Source: Haladaptatus pallidirubidus
GTDB lineage: Archaea > Halobacteriota > Halobacteria > Halobacteriales > Haladaptataceae
NCBI RefSeq assembly: GCF_020700235.1
Contig: NZ_CP085301.1
Location: forward strand, 744,001-808,000
Direction of reading: 5' to 3'
DNA: 64,000 nt
In this document: positions 1 to 8,026 of the stretch, piece after piece
Numbering within the stretch: position 1 is the first letter of the stretch
Layout: every line of letters starts with the position of its first letter
Notes under the pieces: model-generated
The model's input: the letters and a program-made list of their open reading frames with translations, nothing else
Told to the model about the DNA's origin: nothing
The model's database searches: none
Position numbers and translations under genes: made by a program

Positions 1-763
1 ACTGTCCGTATCCGAGCACGAGTATGTGGTCTTCCATGAGTTCGATGTTGGCGTTTGTCGTTCGACCGAGGGCGCTGGAGAAGCTGTTTTCGACGATAGG
101 CGTAAAGAGAACCCCCAGCGCGACCGCGAAGCTGCCGGTGCCGAGAACGATAACGGTCATCCCGAACGCCTGCGCGAAGGGCCTCGTCGGTTGAATGTCG
201 CCGTACCCCACCGTGCTCGCCGTCACAACGGTGAAATAAAACGCTTCGAAGATGGCGTCATTGCCATCGATACCGTCGAAGTACCCCCGGAGTGCGTAGG
301 CCCCGATCGTCCCGTACAACTGCGAACCGACGACGGCGGCGGCGGCCGCAATCTGCGTCGTCGTCGGTTCGATAGGTCGTTCGAACCGGTGACGGTGCCG
401 GATCAAAAGCGGGAGGGTAGCCAGCGAACCGACGACGAGAAAGAGCGAGTACGGGGTCGATTGGAGTATCCCGTGCATCGCGGCGAGAAGAACGAGAACG
501 GTACTTGCGTACCACGCCGAGCGAAAACCGCGGCGGAGACCGATGGCGGTGACGAGGAGGAGAAACCCGACGATAGTGCCGGTGTACGATGCGGTCGTGC
601 GGACGATTTGTGGAACGAATCCGCCGTACAATCCGCCGCTCCCGCCGGTGCCGCCGAGCCCCGTCGAGACGAGTCCGGTCGCTATCGAAAGCAGTGCGAC
701 GCCGATAGTCATCCAAATGACGATTCGGGCGGAGACGATTCTCCGCCGAAATCTCGACACCAT
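1..763 (-). CDS. Potassium channel with C-terminal TrkA-N domain (partial, 3' end outside window)
   Basis: The first 254 residues of a minus-strand gene are visible; it starts at the ATG at 763-761 and runs off the window edge. Several hydrophobic segments are followed by a pore loop with the canonical K+ selectivity filter TVGYGD at residues 184-189, which identifies a two-TM-type (Ion_trans_2) potassium channel. A last membrane helix follows, then the start of a Rossmann fold (ILVLGYGQ at the window edge), as expected for a cytoplasmic TrkA-N/RCK nucleotide-binding domain. It should sit in the cytoplasmic membrane and pass K+ under ligand control. It diverges from two TrkA-C proteins (911-3276), which supports one potassium-transport locus. 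The C-terminal half cannot be described. Confidence 0.9.
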   Translation of the reverse strand, partial: MVSRFRRRIVSARIVIWMTIGVALLSIATGLVSTGLGGTGGSGGLYGGFVPQIVRTTASYTGTIVGFLLLVTAIGLRRGFRSAWYASTVLVLLAAMHGILQSTPYSLFLVVGSLATLPLLIRHRHRFERPIEPTTTQIAAAAAVVGSQLYGTIGAYALRGYFDGIDGNDAIFEAFYFTVVTASTVGYGDIQPTRPFAQAFGMTVIVLGTGSFAVALGVLFTPIVENSFSSALGRTTNANIELMEDHILVLGYGQ

Positions 764-910
764 GTGATTACCGTTGCTACCCCCCGTGCGATAAATCAGA
801 TGGCCGAACGGTTGCGGACGAACGACTATCTCCGCCGTCCTTTCGCGGAACCGCGCTCGGTTCCGTTTTCGAGGCGGTACGGCTTTGTAACTGCCACGAC
901 TGTCCGGCGT

Positions 911-2101
911 ATGGACTATTCGCTTCCGGTCGCGGTGCTCCTCGGTCTCTATCTCGGGGCGCTCACCGGGGTCGTTCCGGCGCTCGTCGCGTGGTGTCTC
1001 GGCTTCGTGTTCCGGTACGTGACCGGTGTATCGCTCCCCGGATTCGGTGTCGTCGTCCTCGGTGTCGCCATCGCAGGCGTGCAAGGCGGATTGTTAGGTC
1101 TCCTCGACCCAACGGTTCTCAACTCACCAGTGGTCGTCGTCGCGGTCATCGTCGTGATGCTGACGACCCAGTACGCCCACGCGAAGGGTGACTCGATGGG
1201 GTCGTCGTTCCCCCGGCGTATCGGTCTCCGACATCTCCGGGAAAACCGCCTTTCGAGCGACGTGATAGAGCGGGTCGGCCGATTCGGTCAGGTTCGAGTT
1301 CGCGTGACGAGAACCGTCGGGGACATCGACGGCTATCCGCCGCTGCCCGACGACCTCCGGGCGGCGATTCGTGACGGAGAGTGGACGTTCCCCGGAGACC
1401 TTCCCCTCGCCGAACTGGAATCCAGATTGGCCGACCGGCTTCGAACCGAACACGGCCTCGCCGACGTTTCCGTCGAAATCGACGCAGGCGGGAAAGCGAC
1501 GGTTGCAGCCGCACCGCCGGAAGGGTCGCTTTCCCGACGCCTGCCCCCAAACCGACGTGCGGTGTCGGTCGATACGCTCGTCCCGACTGGAGTCGCGCGC
1601 GGCGACGAAGTCGTATTCGACCTGGACGGCGAGGACGCGGTCGGAACGGTTCTGAGCGCAGAAACAGGAGCTGAAAAATCGGACGACGACGCGACCGAAA
1701 CCACGGAGACGGTATCCCGTGCGCCGACGACGACCGGCGGAGACGGACGGGTGACCGTGGCGGTTTCGACCGCCGGCGCAAAAGAACTCATCCGGGGTGA
1801 CCCGTCGAGCCTTCGGGTTCGCTCGCGCGAAACCCGCTCCGAATTCGAACTCGTCAATCTGTTCCGACAGGCGGGCAAGCACTGGAGGAAGCTCCAGATC
1901 TCCGCCGGAAGCGGTTTGGACGGAGTGACGTTGGGAAGTCTCTCCGTCCGCGACGTGCACGACGTGGCCGTCCTCGGTATCGAACGGGGGAGCGACCGAA
2001 CGATTGCGCCATCCGGAACCACCCCACTCGCCGCCGGAGACGAACTGTACGTGGTCGGAACGCGCGACTCGATACGCCGATTTTCGGAGGTCGTCGAGTG
2101 A
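911..2101 (+). CDS. TrkA C-terminal (RCK_C) domain membrane protein 1
   Basis: This 396-residue protein has about three N-terminal membrane segments (residues 1-90) followed by a soluble region. The soluble part holds a duplicated-looking domain (around IDGYPPLPDDL) and a C-terminal TrkA-C-like module ending near GDELYVVGTRDSIRRF, the typical ligand-binding RCK_C fold. The ATG at 911 is preferred because upstream in-frame sequence is antisense to the channel gene and reads as low-quality arginine-rich protein. It overlaps the next gene through TGATG, so the two are probably translationally coupled. Family knowledge suggests it controls K+ flux. Whether it partners with the adjacent channel or with a Trk transporter elsewhere is inference. 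Confidence 0.75.
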   Translation: MDYSLPVAVLLGLYLGALTGVVPALVAWCLGFVFRYVTGVSLPGFGVVVLGVAIAGVQGGLLGLLDPTVLNSPVVVVAVIVVMLTTQYAHAKGDSMGSSFPRRIGLRHLRENRLSSDVIERVGRFGQVRVRVTRTVGDIDGYPPLPDDLRAAIRDGEWTFPGDLPLAELESRLADRLRTEHGLADVSVEIDAGGKATVAAAPPEGSLSRRLPPNRRAVSVDTLVPTGVARGDEVVFDLDGEDAVGTVLSAETGAEKSDDDATETTETVSRAPTTTGGDGRVTVAVSTAGAKELIRGDPSSLRVRSRETRSEFELVNLFRQAGKHWRKLQISAGSGLDGVTLGSLSVRDVHDVAVLGIERGSDRTIAPSGTTPLAAGDELYVVGTRDSIRRFSEVVE

Positions 2102-3276
2102 TGCAGACGCTCCCGCAAAATCCCGAAGGTGCGCTCGTCCAAATCATCGGACTCGCCATCCTGTCCGGAACCGTGGCCGGTGCGGTCGCGTTCGTCCACA
2201 GATGGTACGCCCGCAAACGGATTCCGAATGGGGTCGCCATCCTCGCCGGGGTCGGAACGGTCGGCATCTCGTTGGGAACCTGGAAAGCGCTCCAACCGTT
2301 CATGGGAGGGAACCCGGACGTACTACTACTCCCCGAGGCAACCAGAAACATCGCCTCGTTCGCCGTCGCGGGCGTCACCGCCGTTATCGGTGCGCGAATC
2401 GGCGACCGGGCGACGACTAACATGGCCGCCCTCTCGGGCGCGACGAAACTCGACGACGACGTGAGCCGAATCGTCGGCGCGGTGGGTCGCATGGTGACGG
2501 TTACGCTCCCCGAAACTATCGACGACATCGACGGTTACGATGCGGTTTCGGACGAAACGAAGGAAACGCTCGCGGGGTCGTCGTTCGTGTTCCCGCGCAG
2601 AATCACCGTCACCGAACTTCGGGAGCGCGTCGTCGCCCGACTCGAAGACGACCACGGCATCGGGCAGGTAGACATCGACCTCGCTTCCGACGGCACCGTC
2701 GAATACCTCGCCCTCGGGAGTCGAATCGCCGGACTCGGCCCGCTGCTCGTCCCCGGAACCGTCGGCGTGGCCATCCGCGCAGACCCTGCCTTCAGCGCGG
2801 GCGCTGGTGATTTCGTGGCCGTTTGGCGGCGAAGCGACGACGGTGCCGAGCGCGTCGCAACCGGCGAAATCAGGGGCACAGCGGAAGACGTAGTGACGCT
2901 GGCCGTAGACGCGACCGACGCGAGGAAATTCGACGCGACGGAACAGTATCGACTTGAGACGCTTCCACGCCAGTCCCGACCGGAGCGCGAGTTCGTCGCC
3001 CGTCTCAGATCCGCCGACGAACGAATGGGCGTGCTGACGGTGGAACCGGAAAGCGACCTCGTCGGCCTTCCCGTCGGAAGCCTCGATTCGACCGTCGTTG
3101 CGGTCAAGCCGACCGACGGCGCGGTTGAAACGCTTCCGGTTCGGAGTCGTCTGCTGGCCGCGGGCGACGACCTGTACGTCGTCGCCCGCCCTGCCGTCCT
3201 CCGGCGAATAGAACGCTCGGCGAGGGAGAAGTCGGATACGACCGAAACGGAACCAAAGGAGAATCCGTCGCAGTAG
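2101..3276 (+). CDS. TrkA C-terminal (RCK_C) domain membrane protein 2
   Basis: This 391-residue protein is a paralogue of the preceding gene. It has an N-terminal membrane part (residues about 15-110), a matching IDGYDAVSDET stretch, an ELRERVVARLEDDHGI segment that mirrors ESRLADRLRTEHGL in the first copy, and a C-terminal RCK_C-like end (GDDLYVVARPAVLRRI). The ATG at 2101 overlaps the upstream TGA; a GTG at 2098 is also in frame. Together the two genes form a bicistronic unit diverging from a K+ channel. A role as regulatory or gating subunit in potassium homeostasis is the likely reading; direct channel activity is unlikely because no selectivity filter is visible. Confidence 0.75.
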   Translation: MQTLPQNPEGALVQIIGLAILSGTVAGAVAFVHRWYARKRIPNGVAILAGVGTVGISLGTWKALQPFMGGNPDVLLLPEATRNIASFAVAGVTAVIGARIGDRATTNMAALSGATKLDDDVSRIVGAVGRMVTVTLPETIDDIDGYDAVSDETKETLAGSSFVFPRRITVTELRERVVARLEDDHGIGQVDIDLASDGTVEYLALGSRIAGLGPLLVPGTVGVAIRADPAFSAGAGDFVAVWRRSDDGAERVATGEIRGTAEDVVTLAVDATDARKFDATEQYRLETLPRQSRPEREFVARLRSADERMGVLTVEPESDLVGLPVGSLDSTVVAVKPTDGAVETLPVRSRLLAAGDDLYVVARPAVLRRIERSAREKSDTTETEPKENPSQ

Positions 3277-3364
3277 GACAGCGCGAAGGTTGAAATACCA
3301 GCACGAACCCAAATCGGTCGATGCACCCTCGTTCGGTGGTACTGCTGGTCGTTCGGGTTTTCGT

Positions 3365-3415
3365 CCCGCTGTTCCAGCGGGGTCGGTTCGGTCGCCAAAC
3401 GGCGACCGAACCGAC
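3365..3415. repeat. Tandem hairpins upstream of samp1
   Basis: Two back-to-back inverted repeats lie here: CCCGCT-5 nt-AGCGGG (3365-3381), then a perfect 15-bp stem GTCGGTTCGGTCGCC (3382-3396) with loop AAAC and its complement (3401-3415). They end 56 nt before samp1 and 89 nt after the TrkA operon. They could be a terminator for the TrkA pair or a 5' leader structure of samp1; no T-run follows. Confidence 0.7.
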
Positions 3416-3471
3416 GATGCGTCCCCGCCGAGAGAGAAAGCCACTTCCCGCACCCCACCGTCTCAGCGCAC

Positions 3472-3747
3472 ATGCAGTGGAAACTCTTCGCGGACCTCGC
3501 GGAACTCGCGGGAGACAAGGAAGTAACAGTAGGCGCAGAGTCGGGCGACACCGTCGGCGACGCGCTCTCCGACCTTCTCGAACCGCGCCCGGAACTCGAA
3601 AATCGCGTGCTGGACGACGATGGCCACCTCCGCGACCACATCAACGTGCTTCGAAACGGGACGAACGTATTCACCGAATCGGGACTCGAAACGGAACTCG
3701 AATCTGGCGACGAGTTGGCGCTCTTTCCACCCGTGAGCGGGGGATAA
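3472..3747 (+). CDS. samp1: Ubiquitin-like small archaeal modifier protein SAMP1 (MoaD/ThiS fold)
   Basis: This 91-residue protein begins MQWKLFADLAEL, has the small beta-grasp MoaD layout and ends in the diagnostic Gly-Gly (VSGG), the residues activated by the E1-like enzyme UbaA and then joined to lysines of target proteins or used as sulfur carrier. In haloarchaea SAMP1 is the protein modifier that also serves molybdopterin synthase. The ELALFPPVSGG end matches the haloarchaeal SAMP1/MoaD type rather than SAMP2. The stop is followed three bases later by surE, so both are probably on one transcript. No ubaA or JAMM protease is in the window. Confidence 0.92.
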   Translation: MQWKLFADLAELAGDKEVTVGAESGDTVGDALSDLLEPRPELENRVLDDDGHLRDHINVLRNGTNVFTESGLETELESGDELALFPPVSGG

Positions 3748-3750
3748 CGT

Positions 3751-4515
3751 GTGAACGTTCTCCTGACGAACGACGACGGCGTCGATGCTCCCGGCCTCGA
3801 CGCGCTCTACAACGAACTCTCGGCGGTGGCCGAGGTGACCGTCGTCGCGCCCGCGGACAACCAGAGCGGTGCCGGTCGCACCAACTCCCACAGAGTTGCG
3901 GTTGACGACCACGAGCGCGGCTTCGTCGTTCACGGAACGCCCTGTGACTGCGTCGCGGTCGGCCTCCAGGCGCTCGACCCGACGCCGGAACTCGTCGTTT
4001 CGGGATGCAATGCAGGACCGAACTTCGGCGCGCACAAACTCGATCGCTCCGGAACCGTCGGGGCCGCGAAGGAAGCCGTCTATCTCGGCGTCCCCGGAAT
4101 CGCCATCTCCGCGTACGACCCCGTTGCCGGTGGTTTGCGCGAGTTCGAGCGCGAGGATTTCGCCAACCCGGCACGGGTCGCGCGCTATCTCGTGGAAAAC
4201 GCCGATTCCATCGGTTCCGGAACGTACCTAAACGTCAACGTTCCGACGAGAGAACGCGATTCGCGGATTAGAATCACTCGCCCCACGCGGGATTTCGACG
4301 TCCGAATCGAGAAAGACGGGGAGGAAGCTGGTTTCGCGGTCGTCGACCAATTTTACGACCCGCTCCGCGGCGACCGGCCGGAGGAGTTGGACGACCCGAA
4401 AGGTACCGACCGCCGAGCGCTTGCGGACGGAGAAATCAGCGTCTCCCCGCTCGGGGTCGGCCATGAACTGAAACGAAGCGACAGGCTGTCGAACGTCGCG
4501 GACACGTTTGGATGA
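3751..4515 (+). CDS. surE: 5'/3'-nucleotidase SurE
   Basis: The protein has 254 residues and the full-length SurE fold. It starts with the family signature VLLTNDDG (the Asp-Asp metal ligands), continues with the PADNQSGAG loop and VVSGCNAGPNFG, and has the late conserved PLRGD and ALADGEISVSPL segments. SurE dephosphorylates nucleoside monophosphates and exopolyphosphate in a divalent-metal-dependent reaction in the cytoplasm. The GTG at 3751 is the only start that gives the conserved N-terminus. It follows samp1 by 3 nt, implying co-transcription. All key residues seem present. Confidence 0.95.
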   Translation: MNVLLTNDDGVDAPGLDALYNELSAVAEVTVVAPADNQSGAGRTNSHRVAVDDHERGFVVHGTPCDCVAVGLQALDPTPELVVSGCNAGPNFGAHKLDRSGTVGAAKEAVYLGVPGIAISAYDPVAGGLREFEREDFANPARVARYLVENADSIGSGTYLNVNVPTRERDSRIRITRPTRDFDVRIEKDGEEAGFAVVDQFYDPLRGDRPEELDDPKGTDRRALADGEISVSPLGVGHELKRSDRLSNVADTFG

Positions 4516-4542
4516 GTAATTCGCCAGTGAACCGCCCAGTCG

Positions 4543-5457
4543 TCACCGATACGGTTTGGTCAAATCCATCCCCATCACGAAGTCGGGGTCGTCGGAGATT
4601 TCCACTCGGCAGTAAGCCGTGTCGCTGACGAAGCGAGCCGTTTCGGGTATCAACACTCGCGTCCGCTCCGCACCGCGTTTCGCGGCATCTCGACTGATTG
4701 CGGCGAACAGCGCCCGCGCGGCGTCGGCGTCGTCCCACGCGCCGACAGAGTATTCGACCCACGATTCGGGGCCGCCGTCCTCGTTTTTCCACTCCGATTC
4801 GCGACAAACTGCCGCGAATCCTCGCGTACCGTCGTCCTGTACAACGAGGAGTTCGCCGCTTTCTGCGCTTCGCCGGAGGTCGTCGCGAACGAGTTCCGAC
4901 AGTGCCCACGATTCCTCGAAATCGAGGACGAGACCCTGCAGATGGGTGCGGGCATCGCTTCCCGTCCAGAACTTCCACGCCGCGTTCGCGTCATTCGTGA
5001 CAGTCATCTCGGATTCGGCGTCAGCGTTCGGTTCGGGGTGTGCCCACCTGAACTCGGTGACCGGGTCGTACCCCGCAGAACGCGACGAACCGAGTCCGGC
5101 GACGTTCCACGAAAATACCATGTTTCGCAGGACGGTCGCGCCTCGTTCGCGCGCCCAGTCGAACAGTTCGTAGGTCATACGGTTTGCGACTCCCTGCCCG
5201 CGGAAATTCGGGTTGACGCGCATTCCCTGTCCCCACGCTTCCCAGTCCGAAAGCATGACGCATTGGACGATTCCGGCGAGTTCGTCACCAGCGTCCGCGA
5301 CGATGGTGTACTGGTTCTCGCCGTCTATCCAATCGTGGTAGATTCGAGGGATGTAGTCTCCTCGTCCGCGGTCTTCCCACGTGTCTTCGGTGAACGCGAC
5401 AACGCCGTCGTAATCGTCGTGAGTGGCCTCCCTGAGTTCGATTTCGGTCACTCCCAT
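4543..5457 (-). CDS. GNAT family N-acetyltransferase (two-domain)
   Basis: This is a 304-residue protein. The N-terminal half is a GNAT domain with acetyl-CoA-binding motif A (RVNPNFRGQGVANRM, about residues 84-98) and the following helix and SAGYDPVTEF strand. The C-terminal half looks like a second, degenerate GNAT-like domain (VQDDGTRGFAAV). The ATG at 5457 is chosen because it overlaps the 3' end of gatD by 10 bp and begins just before the first GNAT strand (IELREATHDDY). The substrate is unknown. Coupling to gatD suggests co-expression, not necessarily a shared pathway. Confidence 0.8.
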   Translation of the reverse strand: MGVTEIELREATHDDYDGVVAFTEDTWEDRGRGDYIPRIYHDWIDGENQYTIVADAGDELAGIVQCVMLSDWEAWGQGMRVNPNFRGQGVANRMTYELFDWARERGATVLRNMVFSWNVAGLGSSRSAGYDPVTEFRWAHPEPNADAESEMTVTNDANAAWKFWTGSDARTHLQGLVLDFEESWALSELVRDDLRRSAESGELLVVQDDGTRGFAAVCRESEWKNEDGGPESWVEYSVGAWDDADAARALFAAISRDAAKRGAERTRVLIPETARFVSDTAYCRVEISDDPDFVMGMDLTKPYR

Positions 5458-6689
5458 GGCACCGACCGATCGGAAATCTCGCCCGCGACGGATTTTTGCA
5501 TCGTCGTCGCCGGGTCGTCGCTGTTCGCAAGCGCCCACATCAGTTTCACCTTGGCGGTGCCGGGGAGCATGTCTTCACCTTCCACGATGCCCGCGTCGAG
5601 CAGGTCGCGTCCGGTGTCGTACACGCGGTCACAGACTCGACCCTCGATACATTGGCTGGTCATGACGACGGTCGTCCCGTCGTCAACCAGTTCCGAAATC
5701 CTGTCCGCCCAGTCGGAGTGGACGTGACCCAAACCGGTTCCTTCGAGGACGAGGCCCGCCTTTCCCTCGGCGAAGTCGAGGGCTTCGACGCCCATTCCGG
5801 GCGTGAATTTGAGCAGTTCGACCGCGCTTTCGAGGTCGTCCATAAGCCCGAGTTCCTGCGTACCCCTCTTGGTGTACTCGCGTCGGAAGGTGACCTCCTC
5901 CGTGTCGTACTCCACGTTCCCGAGCGGTTTCGAGCCGATGGTTTTGAAGGCGTCCCGCCGCGAGGTGTGGTTCTTACGTACCCGGGTTCCGCGGTGGAGC
6001 GCACAATCGTCGTCGCTTTCATTTTCGTGCATGCAGACCAGCACCTCGGCGCAGTCGGATTTCGCGGCTTCGACGGCGCAAACCGCGTTCATCACGTTGT
6101 CGGAAGACGGTCGGTCGGCGGAGCGCTGGCTTCCGGTGAAGACGATTGGAACCGGCGTGTCGAGCATGAACGAGAGCGCGGAGGCCGTAAACTGCATCGT
6201 GTCGGTGCCGTGCATCACGACGACGCCGTCGGCGCCGTTTTCGATTTCGTCGTACACCGCTCGGGCCAACTCCTGCCACACGTCAGTCGTCATGTTCTCG
6301 GACAGGATGTTGGCGACAACTCGACCGCGATAGTTCGCCCGCCCCGCGAGGTCGGGAACCGCACGAAGCACGTCCTTCGCGTCGAATCGGGCGGTTACCG
6401 CACCCGTTCGGTAGTCCACCGTGGACGCGATGGTTCCGCCTGTGCTGATGAGCGAAATCGTCGGGAGTTCGGGGTCGAACTCCACGGCCGACGAGTCGCT
6501 CGTCTCGCCGTCCTCGATGTCGTACACGTCCGATTCGAGCACGTCCACGTCGGCGTCGTCGCGGTCGATGCCGACGTTGTAGCCGCCGTCGAGTTTGACG
6601 ACGAGATTGCTCGCCGTCGAGGAGGGTAGGAGTACCCCCTCGAACGTCTGTTCGGCCCGTTCGACGCGGACGCGGTCCCCTGGATTCAT
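5448..6689 (-). CDS. gatD: Glu-tRNA(Gln) amidotransferase subunit D
   Basis: This 413-residue protein belongs to the archaeal GatD family. An N-terminal beta-barrel (MNPGDRVRVERAEQTFEGVLLP) is followed by an L-asparaginase-like domain with the catalytic threonine motif STGGTIAST, the HGTDTM motif and the FTGSQRSADRPSSD segment. With GatE (not in the window) it makes glutamine for transamidation of Glu-tRNA(Gln), which archaea use instead of a GlnRS. The ATG at 6689 opens the conserved N-terminal domain; longer forms would run through unrelated antisense sequence. It is the first gene of a two-gene unit with the downstream GNAT. Confidence 0.95.
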   Translation of the reverse strand: MNPGDRVRVERAEQTFEGVLLPSSTASNLVVKLDGGYNVGIDRDDADVDVLESDVYDIEDGETSDSSAVEFDPELPTISLISTGGTIASTVDYRTGAVTARFDAKDVLRAVPDLAGRANYRGRVVANILSENMTTDVWQELARAVYDEIENGADGVVVMHGTDTMQFTASALSFMLDTPVPIVFTGSQRSADRPSSDNVMNAVCAVEAAKSDCAEVLVCMHENESDDDCALHRGTRVRKNHTSRRDAFKTIGSKPLGNVEYDTEEVTFRREYTKRGTQELGLMDDLESAVELLKFTPGMGVEALDFAEGKAGLVLEGTGLGHVHSDWADRISELVDDGTTVVMTSQCIEGRVCDRVYDTGRDLLDAGIVEGEDMLPGTAKVKLMWALANSDDPATTMQKSVAGEISDRSVPWE

Positions 6690-6770
6690 ACCTCGGGGTA
6701 ACGCGGCGTTCGACTTCAATCCACTCGTTTCGGGGAAAGGCACATTACCACCGGGCGTCAACTCGGATAC

Positions 6771-7238
6771 ATGACCCAGCGTACCCGGACGCGCGAGACG
6801 GAAGACGACCTGTCCGACATCCTCGGTGATTCGGAGAGCGGAGAGCAGGCTGGACAGGGAGAGAGTTTCCGGAGTCGCACGAAGCGCAAGGCGGTGAACT
6901 TCTTCTCGCCGCGCTACTTCCTCCTCGCAACCGTCGCGCTGACGATTTCGATGTTCGTCGGCGGGTTCATCCCGTTCGTGGAGACCATCGGCGGCCTCGT
7001 CGGCCTGTTCGCGGCGGCGTTCGTCCTCGGTGGGTTGACGAGCGAGTCGAGGACGCTCGAAACGGCGACCGGCGGACTGGTCGCCGCGGGACTTACGCTC
7101 CTCCTCGGAAATCTCACCTTGCTGGCCGCGGGGGGAACGACCGTCGCCGCCGTCGGACTCGGTGCCGGATTCCTCATCGCCGGTCTCGGCGCGCACTTCG
7201 GCAACGACCTGCGCGACGGCCTGACCCGCGACCTGTAA
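6771..7238 (+). CDS. Haloarchaeal membrane protein, function unknown
   Basis: This 155-residue protein has a charged cytoplasmic N-terminus (residues 1-45, TRTRETEDDLSDIL) followed by four hydrophobic helices with glycine-rich loops (FVGGFIPFVETIGG; GLGAGFLIAGLG). The pattern resembles small haloarchaeal integral membrane proteins of unknown function. It diverges from gatD (81 nt between the starts) and converges on the downstream regulator gene. No catalytic motif is visible and no function is assigned. Confidence 0.65.
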   Translation: MTQRTRTRETEDDLSDILGDSESGEQAGQGESFRSRTKRKAVNFFSPRYFLLATVALTISMFVGGFIPFVETIGGLVGLFAAAFVLGGLTSESRTLETATGGLVAAGLTLLLGNLTLLAAGGTTVAAVGLGAGFLIAGLGAHFGNDLRDGLTRDL

Positions 7239-7253
7239 CCGCTCGCAAAATAG

Positions 7254-7961
7254 CTACCCGGAAAGCGTCCAGTTGCCGCCGTTGTCTTTCACGATTCCAC
7301 GTTCCGACATGCTCGTGAGATGTCGTTCGACGATGTGCTCCGGCGCGTCGGTTTCCCGGCTCACGTCTCGCACGGTTTCCGCTCCCGCTGCGAGCGCGGC
7401 CAGAATCTCCGCTCGAATTCGGTTCTGTCCGTTCTCGTCGACTTCCTCGCCCAACTGGTCGAGAACGTTCGTGATTCGCCCGTGAACCCATCGCTGTGCG
7501 AGCGACAGTTCGCTCTTTAAATCCTCCAAACAGTTGAGCTCTTCCGCGAGCGTGGCTATTTCTCCCGCCTCGGCCTCGCTCACGGTTTCGGTGTCGTCTT
7601 CCGCCTCGCGGCCGTCGGGCTGGTTTCCGTACTGAACGTTGAGCGAAAGATACTGGCACGTGCTCACGTCCAGACTGGGACTGGCCGGGTAGGCGCTTTT
7701 CATATCGAACTCGTAGGGAGAAACATCGACTTCCAGACGGAGATTTCGGGAGATGTTGAAATATTTGCGGCGCTGGTCGTCGGTTCTACTTTCGACCAAT
7801 CCCGCTTCTTCCAGCTTCCTAAGGTGGTCGATGACCGCCTTCGGACTGACGCCGAGATATTCGCTTATCTCCGTGACGTAGCAGGGTTTGTGCGAAAGAA
7901 GTCGCAGGATGCGCCTGCGATTTTCATTGCCGAGTATATCGAGCAATACAGCGGAGTCCAT
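7254..7961 (-). CDS. ArsR-type transcriptional regulator with two winged-helix domains
   Basis: The protein has 235 residues. Positions 1-70 form an ArsR-like winged helix (LLDILGNENRRRILRLLSHKPCYVTEIS and VSPKAVIDHLRKLEEAGLV). The middle (about 75-120) is a beta-rich sensor-like region with one Cys. The C-terminal 70 residues (IRAEILAALAAGAETVRDVSR... SMSERGIVK) look like a second winged helix. This is a common haloarchaeal DNA-binding architecture. Its target is unknown; it lies 65 nt upstream of a same-strand secreted Gly/Asn-rich protein gene and may control that or itself. No metal-binding cysteine cluster is seen, so metal sensing is not claimed. Confidence 0.85.
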   Translation of the reverse strand: MDSAVLLDILGNENRRRILRLLSHKPCYVTEISEYLGVSPKAVIDHLRKLEEAGLVESRTDDQRRKYFNISRNLRLEVDVSPYEFDMKSAYPASPSLDVSTCQYLSLNVQYGNQPDGREAEDDTETVSEAEAGEIATLAEELNCLEDLKSELSLAQRWVHGRITNVLDQLGEEVDENGQNRIRAEILAALAAGAETVRDVSRETDAPEHIVERHLTSMSERGIVKDNGGNWTLSG

Positions 7962-8026
7962 TCACGTCAACGACTTGGTAACGCGAACGGAAAAGCGTGT
8001 CTCTCGCCGTGAATCGAAATTGCGGT

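Noticed and set aside
26..910. Upstream extension of the first TrkA-C gene (a 691-residue reading frame)
   Set aside because: The stretch is antisense to the potassium channel gene and reads as arginine- and aspartate-rich nonsense; the ATG at 911 opens a membrane helix.
5496..6629. Long plus-strand reading frame inside gatD
   Set aside because: It is antisense to gatD and arises from high-GC codon bias; its protein is rich in V, R and H and has no motif.
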